Shown here: piece by piece, positions 41,928 through 51,420 of the stretch | Numbering within the stretch: the stretch's first letter is position 1 | Layout of the letters: each line of letters starts with the position of its first letter | Source: Arthrobacter sp. FW305-BF8 | GTDB lineage: Bacteria > Actinomycetota > Actinomycetes > Actinomycetales > Micrococcaceae | DNA length: 64,000 nucleotides | NCBI RefSeq assembly: GCF_021789315.1 | Contig: NZ_CP084561.1 | Location: forward strand, 3,968,001-4,032,000 | Direction of reading: 5' to 3' | Position numbers and translations under genes: made by a program | Notes under the pieces: model-generated | The model's database searches: none | Told to the model about the DNA's origin: nothing | The model's input: the letters and a program-made list of their open reading frames with translations, nothing else

Positions 41928-43735
41928 AAAAACCAATATTTGCGGCTGCCCTGCTCCTGAGCCTGGTGGCCGGGTCCCTTGCGTCCTCGCCCGCCCTCGC
42001 GGTTGATTCCACCCCTTCGCCGCCGGCCCAGGCAACGGAAACTGCGGATGCTTCCACGTCAGGCGCGGAAACAACTGGCACCGCCACGATGACGCCAAGT
42101 CCCGGCGCGATTACGTCGGAATCGCCGGGGGCTACGACAGCAACCAAACCAGCCACGGGCGCCACGACAGATCCGGCGACGGACGCCGCCACAGGCGCCG
42201 CGGCTGACCCGGTCACTGAACCAGCAACGACCGACCCGGCGGCACCGTCGCCGCCGGCGGACCCGCCCGTAACGGAGCCAGAACCCGAACCAAAATTCGT
42301 GACCCATGGCGCCATCGGCGGAAAGTGGACGCGAATGGGAGGCGCAACCGGGGTCCTCGGCGAGCCAATCTCCAATGAGCGGTGCTCGGCTGGCATGTGC
42401 GTCCAGAACTTCAAAGCCGGCTCCGTCTACTGGACGCCCGCCAGCGGCGCCCACCCGGTCCTGCACGTCTCCGGCAGGACCGGACCACACTGGTACGGCA
42501 ACGGCCGGCTGGCGGCGTTTGGCTACCCCGTTACCGACGAAGTGGCCGTAGCCGGCGGAACCACCCAGAAATTCTCAAGCGGGCGGCTCCTCACCTCGTC
42601 CAGCAACGGCGTACTGCCGGTCTGGACGAGGGGCGCCATAGGTGCCCGGTGGACCGCGCTGGGAGGTGTGAACGGCCTGGGCCTGCCTGCCACCAAGGAA
42701 GCCTGCGGACTGAAGAACCGGGGGTGCTCCCAAACATTCGCCAAGGGATCGGTCTACTGGTCACCGGCAACAGGAGCCCAGCTTGTCCGTGGCGCAGTCC
42801 GCACCAGATGGACTGCCAGCGGTGCGCAGAACAGCAGCATGGGATACCCGGTAACCGGCGAGATCTGCGGCCAGCCGGGCAAGGGTTGCGTGCAGCGCTT
42901 CCAGGGCGGCCGCATCTATTGGTCGCCAAGCTCCGGGGCATGGATCATCAGAGGGGCAATCGGCGGCAAGTTCGCAGCCACCGGCGCCACCCGCGGTTCA
43001 CTCGGGTACCCGGTCAGCAACGAGAAGTGCACTTCGGGGCAGTGTGTGCAGTCGTTCCAGCGCGGCTTCATCAGCTGGATTTCCAGGGCAGGTACCCGCA
43101 GCTACGGCATAACCGAATGCCAGAAACTGAACAACGGACGGTCCAGGTACTCGGCGTACGGTGCCAACCGAGTGCTCCTCACGTTCACCCAGGGTTACAA
43201 GCAGTCGCGCGCAACCAACGTCTACTGCGTTCGGATCGCCGGCATGTACCTCCCGGACTGGAAGACGGACGGCTATGTGGGCGCCTCGGGCTTCAAGGCG
43301 CCGGGAGTGCCGTCCGGCCCCACCCGCAACCTGTACTCACCCACGGGGTCGTACTCGGTAACGGAGGCATTCGGCCTGGGCAACCCGGGAACGCAGCTCC
43401 CCTACCGCACGCTGAACCCCCGCTCCCGCTGGGGCGGCAACCCGTGGACCGCGACGTACAACAAGTACTTCGAGTCCTCGTCCTGGGTGGGCTGGGACGA
43501 GAACATGTGGTACTTCGCCACACGCGCCTCGCATGACTACCGTCAAGGCGTGGTCATCAACTACAACCGTCCCAACATTGTGCAGGACGCCGGCTTCGCC
43601 ATCTTCCTGCACATGAACAAGGTCCCGACGGCAGGCTGCATCTCGCTCGACGACTGGGCCGTAGTGGATTACATCAAGAAGTCGAAGCCTGGCGACCGGA
43701 TCATCATGGGAACCTACGGCGCCCTGTTCCGGTAG
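41924..43735 (+). CDS. LGFP-repeat L,D-transpeptidase
   Basis: 603 residues, secreted. The start is GTG 41924 with GGAGG about eight bases upstream, giving VKKPIFAAALLLSLVAGSLA. A Thr/Ala/Pro-rich linker (about 30-125) is followed by five LGFP-type repeats (GAIGGKW...GxPxxxE...F..G.IYW, about 125-385) that bind the cell envelope. The C-terminal YkuD-like domain has HMNKVPTAGCISLDD, with catalytic Cys572. It should cross-link or attach material to peptidoglycan. Coupled to the lipoprotein gene; ends at a strong terminator. Confidence 0.92.
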   Translation: MKKPIFAAALLLSLVAGSLASSPALAVDSTPSPPAQATETADASTSGAETTGTATMTPSPGAITSESPGATTATKPATGATTDPATDAATGAAADPVTEPATTDPAAPSPPADPPVTEPEPEPKFVTHGAIGGKWTRMGGATGVLGEPISNERCSAGMCVQNFKAGSVYWTPASGAHPVLHVSGRTGPHWYGNGRLAAFGYPVTDEVAVAGGTTQKFSSGRLLTSSSNGVLPVWTRGAIGARWTALGGVNGLGLPATKEACGLKNRGCSQTFAKGSVYWSPATGAQLVRGAVRTRWTASGAQNSSMGYPVTGEICGQPGKGCVQRFQGGRIYWSPSSGAWIIRGAIGGKFAATGATRGSLGYPVSNEKCTSGQCVQSFQRGFISWISRAGTRSYGITECQKLNNGRSRYSAYGANRVLLTFTQGYKQSRATNVYCVRIAGMYLPDWKTDGYVGASGFKAPGVPSGPTRNLYSPTGSYSVTEAFGLGNPGTQLPYRTLNPRSRWGGNPWTATYNKYFESSSWVGWDENMWYFATRASHDYRQGVVINYNRPNIVQDAGFAIFLHMNKVPTAGCISLDDWAVVDYIKKSKPGDRIIMGTYGALFR

Positions 43736-43785
43736 CCACTCTTCCGAGAGGCAGGAACCCAGGTTCGAAAACCCAGGCAGTCAAT

Positions 43786-43826
43786 AACCCAGGCCCCGCG
43801 GCACACCCGCGTGGCCTGGGTTTTTT
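43786..43826 (+). terminator. Rho-independent terminator
   Basis: AACCCAGGCC (43786-43795) pairs with GGCCTGGGTT (43813-43822), with inner CGCGG/CCGCG, then a T run. Ends the lipoprotein-transpeptidase transcript. Confidence 0.85.
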
Positions 43827-43844
43827 CTGCCAGCATTCGGAGGG

Positions 43845-45575
43845 TCAGGCGGGCAGCGCCACCTCTTCCAGCGTGCCCGCCGCCATCGTGTACCTGAGCC
43901 ACGTTCCCGGCGTCCCTTCGCCGGCCCGGCGGCGGGACCTGCCCGCGCAGCCGTCAAACCATTCGCCCAGGGCCCGGTCATGGCTGACCATCACAACAGT
44001 TCCGCTGAAGTCCGCGAGCGCCGATTCCAGTTCCTCCACGAGCACGGGAGCCAGGTGGTTGGTGGGCTCGTCGAGGAGCATAACCTCGTTGTGACCGAGC
44101 AGGAGCCGGGCGAGCGACAGCCGGCGCTGCTGTCCGGCGGAAAGGGAGCCCACCGGAACATGGAACTCGCTGGTGCGGAAGAGGCCCAGCCGCAGCAGCG
44201 CCTCGGCGTGGTCGTCGATGTTCCCGCCCAGCCCTGCAGCAAAGGCCGGCAGCAGCCGCAGGGATGGCTGCTCGGGCAGCTCCAGCTCCTGCTGCAGATA
44301 ACCGATCCGGCCGTGCCGCACCACCTGCCCCGCGGCCGGCTCGAGGGTGCCAGCCAGAACGGAGAGCAGCGTGGACTTGCCGGCGCCGTTGGGACCGGTG
44401 ATGAGGATTTTCTGCCCCCGGTCCACACGGAACTCGGGCACGTCCAGCCGGCCGGGCACCCGGGCGTTGCGGGCGTGCAGGACCCGGCTGGCCGTGTCCG
44501 GGGATTCACCGCCCAGGTCCGGCCCGGCGCCGTCCGGCCCTGCGCCGTTCAGCCCGGCGTCGAGCTTCAGGCGTTCCGGCGGGCGCTCCACCGGGTTGTC
44601 CTCCAGGCGGCGCAGTCGCTCCTGGGCATTACGGACCTTGCTGGCGGCGGCGCGCTCCCACGTTCCCGTCTTGAAGTCGAAGCCCGCCTTGTCGTTGTCC
44701 CGTCGGCGGGCATAGCCCATCCGGTCCGCGACGGTGTCCGCCTGCCGCCGTTCCGAGGCCATGGCGTCCAGCCAGCCGTGGTACTGCTGCACCCAACGCT
44801 GGCGTTCGGCCCGTTTCTCCTTCAGGTAGCCGTCATAGCCGTTGCCGTAGCGGTTCACGGTGTGGCGCTCGGCGTCTACCTCGATGACAGCGGCAGCGAT
44901 TTTCCGCAGGAGCACGCGGTCGTGGGAGACCACCACCACGGCTCCGCGGTGCGCGGCGAGTCGGGCTTCCAGCCAGGCAGTGCCGCCGGCGTCCAGGTGG
45001 TTGGTGGGCTCATCCAGGAGCAGGATGTCCGCGGGGTCGGCCAGCAAGCAGGCCAGGGCGACGCGCTCCTGCTCCCCGCCCGACAGCGACCCCAGTGCCC
45101 GGCCTCGGTCCACCCCGCCCAGGCCCAGCTTGTCCAATGCCGCGTCCACACGGGATTCCGCCGCGTAGCCCTCGCGCAGCTGGTACTGGGTCTGCAGGTT
45201 CCCGTACGCCTCGAGTTCGTTCGGTCCGGCCGCCGCAAGACCGTCCTCCAGCCGTTCCAGCTCGGATTCCATTTCCCGGAGCGCGAGTAGTGCATTGTCG
45301 ATCGCGTCGGCCACGGTCAGCCGGGCGGGCAGCCCCGACGTCTGCGCCAGGTATCCCACCCGCCCGTGCCGCCGGACCGTGCCGTCTGCCGGCGCCTCGA
45401 TTCCGGCCAGGATCCGCAGCAGGGTGGATTTGCCGGCACCGTTCTCGCCCACGACGGCGGCGTGCTCCCCCTCGGCGATCACCAGGTCGACGCCGGTGAA
45501 GAGTTCGCGGTCACCGTAGCCGTGGGAGACGCCGGACAGGTGCAGCTGTTCGGTGCGGAAATTCGGTTCAGTCAT
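43845..45575 (-). CDS. ABC-F family ATPase (ribosome-associated, possible antibiotic resistance)
   Basis: 576 residues, two ATP-binding cassettes and no membrane segment. Domain 1: Walker A GENGAGKS, signature LSGGEQ, Walker B ILLLDEPTNHLD. Domain 2: GPNGAGKS, LSAGQQRR, MLLDEPTNHL. The linker (about 240-330) is long, rich in Arg/Lys and includes DNDKAGFDFKTGTWERAAASK, as in resistance-type ABC-F proteins that clear drugs from the ribosome. Drug range cannot be read. A short upstream frame and hairpin may regulate it. Confidence 0.92.
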   Translation of the reverse strand: MTEPNFRTEQLHLSGVSHGYGDRELFTGVDLVIAEGEHAAVVGENGAGKSTLLRILAGIEAPADGTVRRHGRVGYLAQTSGLPARLTVADAIDNALLALREMESELERLEDGLAAAGPNELEAYGNLQTQYQLREGYAAESRVDAALDKLGLGGVDRGRALGSLSGGEQERVALACLLADPADILLLDEPTNHLDAGGTAWLEARLAAHRGAVVVVSHDRVLLRKIAAAVIEVDAERHTVNRYGNGYDGYLKEKRAERQRWVQQYHGWLDAMASERRQADTVADRMGYARRRDNDKAGFDFKTGTWERAAASKVRNAQERLRRLEDNPVERPPERLKLDAGLNGAGPDGAGPDLGGESPDTASRVLHARNARVPGRLDVPEFRVDRGQKILITGPNGAGKSTLLSVLAGTLEPAAGQVVRHGRIGYLQQELELPEQPSLRLLPAFAAGLGGNIDDHAEALLRLGLFRTSEFHVPVGSLSAGQQRRLSLARLLLGHNEVMLLDEPTNHLAPVLVEELESALADFSGTVVMVSHDRALGEWFDGCAGRSRRRAGEGTPGTWLRYTMAAGTLEEVALPA

Positions 45576-45590
45576 GGGAAGTCCTCGCAG

Positions 45591-45685
45591 TCCAAAGGGC
45601 GGCCCCGGAGCTCGATGCTCTGCGGGGCCTGGTCTAGGGCCAAGTGGACGCCGGTGGATGCCGGCGTCGGGGTCTAGGACTTCAT
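45591..45685 (-). promoter_or_regulatory. Possible attenuator leader of the ABC-F gene
   Basis: On the minus strand, ATG AAG TCC TAG (45685-45674) is a three-codon frame. A stem of GCCCCG with CGGGGC lies between it and the ABC-F ATG (about 45603-45630). ABC-F resistance genes elsewhere use very short leader frames to sense stalled ribosomes. Here this is only suggestive. Confidence 0.3.
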
Positions 45686-45754
45686 GGGTCCAGCCTGCCC
45701 GGCTGCGGGCGGCCCCGTCAAGGTTTCCACGGGCTGGCGCACTACGCTGGAAGC

Positions 45755-46516
45755 ATGGTGAATACCAGACGCATGCTCCCGACCCCGCGGCCGGATCTCT
45801 ACCGGTTTTCGCCGCTGGACCTCACCGCCGTGGGGCTTTATGTCGCCGTTGCGGCCTTCTTCGCGCTGGCCGGGGAACTGATCCTGCCGCTGCTGCGCGA
45901 ACTGGCCCCGACGCCGGCCGTCGCGTCCTATGGCGTGAACCTCCTCTTCTACGGAGGCATCGGCGCCCTGGCCCTGTTTGCCGCCCGCGGAGTGGTGTCC
46001 CGGGACCTCAAAGTGCTTGCCACCCGGCCCTGGTTCACGCTCGCCATGGTGCCGCTGGCCGTCGTTGCCATGATGATTGTCACCGCGATCCTGGTGGCCG
46101 TGGGCGGGACCACCGAGACGTCCGCCAACCAGGCCGGGCTGCAGGCGCTCATGCGGCAGGTGCCGGCCTGGCTCATGGTGCCGCTGATCGTTGTGGTGGG
46201 CCCGTTCGTCGAGGAGTACGTGTTCCGGCACCTGCTGATCGGGAAACTGAGCCGTCGGGTCAACATCTGGCTCTGCTGCGGGCTGTCCGTGGTCCTCTTT
46301 GCCGCCCTGCACATCGTGGGCCAGGAAGCGATCACCCTCCCCGCGCTCATGCCGTACCTGGCGATGGGCGCCACGCTGGTGTTCGTCTATGTGTGGACAG
46401 GGAGGAACCTGATGTTTTCCTACTTCGTCCATGCCGCCAAGAACCTGCTCGCTGTGGTCTTTTTGTACACCATCCCGCCGGAGCTCCTGGACCAGCTGCA
46501 GCGGGCCCAGGGCTAG
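45755..46516 (+). CDS. CPBP-family intramembrane metalloprotease
   Basis: 253 residues, about eight membrane segments. Motifs: EEYVFR (EExxxR), FAALHIVG and FVHAAKN (HxxxN). The start ATG 45755 gives MVNTRRMLPTPRPDLYRF; the longer frame is not supported. Substrate unknown. Divergent from the ABC-F gene. Confidence 0.88.
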   Translation: MVNTRRMLPTPRPDLYRFSPLDLTAVGLYVAVAAFFALAGELILPLLRELAPTPAVASYGVNLLFYGGIGALALFAARGVVSRDLKVLATRPWFTLAMVPLAVVAMMIVTAILVAVGGTTETSANQAGLQALMRQVPAWLMVPLIVVVGPFVEEYVFRHLLIGKLSRRVNIWLCCGLSVVLFAALHIVGQEAITLPALMPYLAMGATLVFVYVWTGRNLMFSYFVHAAKNLLAVVFLYTIPPELLDQLQRAQG

Positions 46517-46583
46517 AATCGCCCGCACCCGTCGGAAGACCCGCCCCTATCCGGAGGCGGCGCCGTCGTCGTAGTTTGGTGCC

Positions 46584-47024
46584 ATGGGACTCAACATTCA
46601 GATCGCCATCGATTGCAAGCACCCGCATGACCTCGCCGACTGGTGGGCCGAAACGCTGGACTGGTCAGTGGAGCCGCAGGATGAGGGATTCATCCGGTCC
46701 ATGATCAGCCAGGGCTTCGCGACGGACGACCAGACCACGACGCACAACGGCAGGCTGGTGTGGAAGGACGGCGCGGCGATCAGGCCCACCGAGGAACTCG
46801 ACGCCAAGGCACCCGCCCGGCGGCTGCTGTTCCAGACCGTGCCGGAGCAGAAGACGATCAAGAACCGGGTGCACTGGGACGTCAGGCTCGACGGCCGGGA
46901 CAAGGACGACGTCCGCGCCGAGCTTGAGGCCCGCGGCGCCACCTTCCTCTGGACTGCCAGCCAGGGGCCCCACGAATGGCACACCATGGCGGACCCCGAG
47001 GGCAACGAGTTCTGCATCAGCTGA
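46584..47024 (+). CDS. VOC/glyoxalase-like protein
   Basis: 146 residues. LNIQIAIDCKHPHDLADWWAETLDW and MADPEGNEFCIS mark the glyoxalase-like domain 6 group. It is 21 bases before menB, but a menaquinone role is not implied by the sequence. Confidence 0.83.
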   Translation: MGLNIQIAIDCKHPHDLADWWAETLDWSVEPQDEGFIRSMISQGFATDDQTTTHNGRLVWKDGAAIRPTEELDAKAPARRLLFQTVPEQKTIKNRVHWDVRLDGRDKDDVRAELEARGATFLWTASQGPHEWHTMADPEGNEFCIS

Positions 47025-47045
47025 GCCGATTACTAGACTTGGACG

Positions 47046-48014
47046 GTGAGCAACGAATTCCCCGCCAAGGTATCGGACGTCTTTGACCCGTCCCGCTGGC
47101 GCACCGTGTCCGGCTTCGACGACTTCCAGGACCTGACCTACCACCGGCAGGTGGAGCGGTCCGACGACGGCACTGTGGCACGGGACCTGCCCACGGTCCG
47201 CATCGCGTTCAACCGGCCGGAGGTGCGCAACGCCTTCCGTCCGGGGACCGTGGACGAGCTCTACCGCGCCATGGACCATGCCAGGATGACGCCGGACGTG
47301 GCCACCGTGCTGCTCACCGGCAACGGCCCCTCCCCCAAGGACGGCGGGCACTCGTTCTGCTCGGGCGGGGACCAGCGGATCCGGGGACGGGACGGCTATC
47401 GGTACGTAGTACAGAACACAGCCGACGGCGAGACGCAGGAAACCATCGACCCGGCCCGCGCCGGGCGGCTCCACATCCTGGAAGTCCAGCGGCTCATGCG
47501 GACCATGCCCAAGGTGGTCATCGCCGTCGTCAACGGCTGGGCGGCCGGCGGCGGGCACTCACTCCACGTGGTCTCGGACCTGACCATCGCTTCGCGCCAG
47601 TTCGGAAAGTTCAAGCAGACGGACGCCACGGTGGGCAGCTTCGACGCCGGCTACGGCTCGGCGCTGCTGGCCCGGCAGATCGGCCAGAAGGCCGCCCGGG
47701 AGATCTTCTTCCTTGCCCGTGAGTACTCCGCCGAGGACATGGTCCGGATGGGGGCAGTGAACGAGGCCGTCGACCACGAGCGCCTCGAGGAGGTGGCCCT
47801 GGAGTACGCCGCGGACATCGCCCGGCAGTCCCCGCAGGCCATCCGGATGCTCAAGTTCGCCTTCAACCTCGCCGACGACGGCCTGGCCGGCCAGCAGGTG
47901 TTCGCCGGCGAAGCCACCCGGCTGGCGTACATGACGGACGAGGCCGTGGAGGGCAAGGAGGCCTTCCTGCAAAAGCGCGACCCCGACTGGTCCCGGTTCC
48001 CGTACTACTTCTAA
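47046..48014 (+). CDS. menB: 1,4-dihydroxy-2-naphthoyl-CoA synthase
   Basis: 322 residues, crotonase fold, GTG start. Closes the second ring in menaquinone synthesis from o-succinylbenzoyl-CoA. SVFDPSRW-like start (VFDPSRWRTVSGFDDFQDLTYHR), NRPEVRNAFRP, FCSGGDQRIRGRDGY and TDATVGSFDAGYGS are hallmark MenB segments. First of the menB-menE-menA set. Confidence 0.96.
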   Translation: MSNEFPAKVSDVFDPSRWRTVSGFDDFQDLTYHRQVERSDDGTVARDLPTVRIAFNRPEVRNAFRPGTVDELYRAMDHARMTPDVATVLLTGNGPSPKDGGHSFCSGGDQRIRGRDGYRYVVQNTADGETQETIDPARAGRLHILEVQRLMRTMPKVVIAVVNGWAAGGGHSLHVVSDLTIASRQFGKFKQTDATVGSFDAGYGSALLARQIGQKAAREIFFLAREYSAEDMVRMGAVNEAVDHERLEEVALEYAADIARQSPQAIRMLKFAFNLADDGLAGQQVFAGEATRLAYMTDEAVEGKEAFLQKRDPDWSRFPYYF

Positions 48015-48075
48015 AGCCCGCACCCGTCGGAAGGCACCCCATGCTCCCCAGGCCCGCGCATCCAAGGCGCACGCA

Positions 48076-49233
48076 GTGAATATCGAGCCGGCCCTCAAGG
48101 CGCTGGCGGCCGCCCTCCACGGTGAGGGCCCCGCCGTCGAACTCTCAGTGAGCCCCGACGGCGAGCCTGTGGTGACGCCCGTTCCGACCCCCGGGTTCGA
48201 GGACGCCGTCGCCGTGGTCCGCACCTCCGGGTCCACCGGGACGCCCAAGGCGACGGTCCTGACCGTGGATGCGCTGGCGGCGTCGTCGATGGCCACCGCT
48301 TTCGCGCTCAAGGGCGAGGGTCAGTGGCTGCTGGCCCTGCCGCTGCAGTACGTGGCCGGTGTGCAGGTGCTGGTCCGGTCGCTGTTCGCCGGCACCCGGC
48401 CATGGGCCATGGACCTGTCCGGGGGCTTCACGGCCGAGGGCTTCACCGCGGCCGCGCTGGAGCTGACGGACAACATCCGCTTCACGTCGCTGGTGCCCAC
48501 GCAGCTGCAGCGCCTGCTCGCCGACCCGTCGCCTGACACGCTCGCTGTGTTGCGCCGCTTCAACGGCATCCTGCTCGGCGGCGCCCCGGCCTCTGCCGAG
48601 CTCCTGGAGTCGGCGCGCAACGCCGGCCTCCGGGTGGTCACCACCTATGGGGCGGCGGAAACCTGCGGCGGCTGCGTGTACGACGGCTATCCGCTCGAGG
48701 GCGTGGCTCTGCGGCTCGCCGAAGACGGCCGGATCCACCTCGGCGGGGCCACGCTCGCGGCCGGCTACCTGGGCCCGCCGCGGCAGACCGCCGAGGCCTT
48801 CGTCGAGGAGGACGGCACCCGCTGGTACCGCACCAACGACCTCGGCACCCTCGATCCCGATGGCCGGCTCACCGTGCTGGGCCGCGCCGACGACGTCATC
48901 ATCACCGGCGGCGTCAAGGTGTCCGCCGCGCACGTGCAGGCGGAGCTGGAAAAGTCCGACGGCGTGTCCGCGGCTTTTGTTGCCGGCGTCGAGTCCGCAA
49001 AATGGGGCCAGGCCGTGGCGGCCTATGTGGCCGTCGCCGGAACCGCGTCCGGGGACGGCGCCGGTGGCGCTGCACGCGACGGGGCCGCGTGGGCCGAGGA
49101 ATGGCACCGGACGCTGGGGCTGCTGGCCCCCAAGACTGTTCTTCCGGCCGGTGAACTGATCATGCTGCCCAACGGCAAGCCGGACCGGCTGGCCATGATT
49201 GAACGGCTCAACGCGCTCCATCAGGGAAAATAG
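48076..49233 (+). CDS. menE: o-Succinylbenzoate-CoA ligase
   Basis: 385 residues, short adenylate-forming enzyme as in other actinobacterial MenE. The ATP-binding loop is TSGSTGTPKATVLT, YGAAETCGG is the A5 motif, TNDLG and GRADDVIITGGVKVS the later motifs. GTG start with AAGG upstream. Activates o-succinylbenzoate just before MenB. Confidence 0.94.
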   Translation: MNIEPALKALAAALHGEGPAVELSVSPDGEPVVTPVPTPGFEDAVAVVRTSGSTGTPKATVLTVDALAASSMATAFALKGEGQWLLALPLQYVAGVQVLVRSLFAGTRPWAMDLSGGFTAEGFTAAALELTDNIRFTSLVPTQLQRLLADPSPDTLAVLRRFNGILLGGAPASAELLESARNAGLRVVTTYGAAETCGGCVYDGYPLEGVALRLAEDGRIHLGGATLAAGYLGPPRQTAEAFVEEDGTRWYRTNDLGTLDPDGRLTVLGRADDVIITGGVKVSAAHVQAELEKSDGVSAAFVAGVESAKWGQAVAAYVAVAGTASGDGAGGAARDGAAWAEEWHRTLGLLAPKTVLPAGELIMLPNGKPDRLAMIERLNALHQGK

Positions 49234-49325
49234 AGTAGTCCTGCCGCGCCGCTGCGGCTTCCGTGTGCCCAGCGCACGCCCATGCTTTTTTGAACGCATC
49301 ACCGACCCAACGCGAGGTACTTACC

Positions 49326-50207
49326 GTGGCAACAGCCGCACAATGGATCCAAGGCGCCCGGCTCCGCACGCTGCCGGCCGCGATCGCCCCTATCCTGATC
49401 GGCTCGGCGGCAGCCTACGAGATGGCTTCCTTCCGTCCGCTCAATGCGGTTCTGGCGGCCCTCGTGGCGCTGCTGCTGCAGATCGGCGTCAACTACGCGA
49501 ACGATTACTCGGACGGGATCCGCGGGACGGACGAGAACCGGGTGGGGCCGCTGCGTCTTGTCGGTTCCGGTGCCGCCCGCCCCGAGCACGTGAAATATGC
49601 CGCGTTCGGCGCCTTCGGCCTGGCGATGCTCGTGGGGCTGGTGCTGGTCATCATCACCCAGACCTGGTGGCTGCTGCTGGTGGGCGCGGGCTGTGTGATG
49701 GCGGCATGGGGCTACACCGGCGGAAAGAACCCGTACGGCTACATGGGCCTGGGCGATGTTTTCGTGTTTGTCTTCTTCGGCCTCGTGGCCACCCTCGGCA
49801 CCACGTACACCCAGGCCGGGCAGATCGGCCTGCCTGCCGTGATTGGCGCCATCGGCACGGGACTCATCGCGTGCGCCCTGCTCATGGCCAACAACGTGCG
49901 GGACATCTCGTCGGACATCGAGGCCGGGAAGAAAACCCTGGCGGTGCGGCTGGGCGACAAGCACGCGCGCGAGAGCTACGTGCTGATGCTGGCCGTGGCC
50001 ATCCTGCTGGTGGTGATCCTGGCGCCCACGCGGCCGTGGATGCTGATCGTGCTGCTCCTGATCCCGGCCTGCCTGATGCCGGCCTGGCTGATGATCAACG
50101 GGCGGAAGCGCAAGAGCCTCATCCCGGTCCTGAAGCAGACGGGCCTCATCAACCTCGGCTACGCCGTGTTGTTCTCGCTGGGACTCGTGCTGAGCAGCGG
50201 GCTATAA
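49326..50207 (+). CDS. menA: 1,4-dihydroxy-2-naphthoate polyprenyltransferase
   Basis: 293 residues, UbiA family, about eight membrane segments. The prenyl-diphosphate motif NYANDYSDGIRGTDENR and the second NNVRDISSDIEAGKKTLAVRLG are present. GTG start at 49326 beginning VATAAQWIQGARLRTLPAAI. Attaches the prenyl tail in the membrane. Completes menB-menE-menA. Confidence 0.96.
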   Translation: MATAAQWIQGARLRTLPAAIAPILIGSAAAYEMASFRPLNAVLAALVALLLQIGVNYANDYSDGIRGTDENRVGPLRLVGSGAARPEHVKYAAFGAFGLAMLVGLVLVIITQTWWLLLVGAGCVMAAWGYTGGKNPYGYMGLGDVFVFVFFGLVATLGTTYTQAGQIGLPAVIGAIGTGLIACALLMANNVRDISSDIEAGKKTLAVRLGDKHARESYVLMLAVAILLVVILAPTRPWMLIVLLLIPACLMPAWLMINGRKRKSLIPVLKQTGLINLGYAVLFSLGLVLSSGL

Positions 50208-50228
50208 GCCTAGGCGCGTCGCTGGAGG

Positions 50229-50552
50229 CTAGGCGCCTTCGCCGCGGGGTTCGCGGTTCTTGGCGTCGTTGCGGATGGTGACGTCCGGGTGCGTGTCGAC
50301 GAGGCGGTCCTCGGCCTGGGCATCGTCCACCTCGCCGGCGGTGCGGATGGGCTTGGCACGGCCGGAGAAACGGGCATGCAGGGACGCCGTTGCCGCATCG
50401 CGCTGCTTCTGGAAGAAGAGGTAGCTGATGGCGAAGGAAATCAGCCCTGCACAGATGACGGCAAGAAACCACCCCAGCTGCAGGAAGACGAACAGCACAA
50501 ACAGGGGCAGGAAGATTGCGAACCGGATCAGGGAGTATTTCAGAAAAGCCAC
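50229..50552 (-). CDS. DUF4229 small membrane protein
   Basis: 107 residues with two membrane segments (LIRFAIFLPLFVLFVFLQ and FLAVICAGLISFAISYLFF) and a charged tail. Commonly found beside men and ccs genes in actinobacteria. Convergent with menA. Function unknown. Confidence 0.85.
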   Translation of the reverse strand: MAFLKYSLIRFAIFLPLFVLFVFLQLGWFLAVICAGLISFAISYLFFQKQRDAATASLHARFSGRAKPIRTAGEVDDAQAEDRLVDTHPDVTIRNDAKNREPRGEGA

Positions 50553-50750
50553 GATCCAAGTTTAGCCGTCCTGCCTGAACGTATCCTGCCGGTGGTAAAG
50601 GCGCCCTGTTCGCCTTGCTCCGGCCGTCTCGGGGCACGTGGCCCGGCCCAGGTCCGATGTCACCTGGGACTGCCGTTCGGCGTTTTACTGGCGCATTACT
50701 GTGGGCATACTGTAATCTCCGCCGGGGCACGCGGCGGCTAGACTGATTGC

Positions 50751-51269
50751 ATGCCTCGTGTCGCCATCGCAGTCGCCGTTCTCGCCATCTACGTCTATGG
50801 ACTGGTGGACGTTATCCGGACCGATGGCCGTTTCACGCGCGGGTTCTCAAAAACAACCTGGATCATCATGGTTGCACTCCTGCCGCTCATCGGCGCGGCG
50901 CTGTGGTTCCTGATCGGCCGCCCCCGCGCATCGGCCGTGGCCCAGCCCGTCTACCAGCACCACCCCACCGCCCCCGACGACGACCCCGACTTCCTGCGGA
51001 ACCTCGAGCAGCGTCGCCGCCAGGCCGAGGCGGAACGCCTCCGCAAGCTGAGGGACGACGCCGCGCGGAAGACCCAGGCCGACGGCGGCCCCCACCGCTC
51101 GGGCAGCACAGGCACGGGAGCTGCAGGCACGGGAACTACGGGCACTGCCGCTCCGGGAGCCACCAGCGGCAGTTCGGATGCCGGCGGCCCAGCCGGTGGT
51201 GAGCCGGGTCCACGCAAGCCGGGCGCCGCCGGCGAGGCCAACGCCGAAGGTAACCCCGAGGCGAAGTAG
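50751..51269 (+). CDS. PLDc_N-domain small membrane protein
   Basis: 172 residues. Two N-terminal membrane segments (VAIAVAVLAIYVYGLVDVIRTD and TTWIIMVALLPLIGAALWFLIGRP) match the phospholipase D-nuclease N-terminal domain, here without a catalytic part. A coiled charged region (FLRNLEQRRRQAEAERLRKLR) and a Gly/Thr/Ala-rich tail follow. Confidence 0.85.
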   Translation: MPRVAIAVAVLAIYVYGLVDVIRTDGRFTRGFSKTTWIIMVALLPLIGAALWFLIGRPRASAVAQPVYQHHPTAPDDDPDFLRNLEQRRRQAEAERLRKLRDDAARKTQADGGPHRSGSTGTGAAGTGTTGTAAPGATSGSSDAGGPAGGEPGPRKPGAAGEANAEGNPEAK

Positions 51270-51420
51270 CACCCTCGAAGCCCATCACGATGTTGAGGGT
51301 ACAGGCGCTTGGATCCTGCCTATTCATGCCTGCCACGTATACTCCGAACATGCCAATCACGCGCCTTAGTCGAGCCCTCCACGCCCAGCCGTCCGCCGTC
51401 GAACCGTGCGGGAGCGACCT

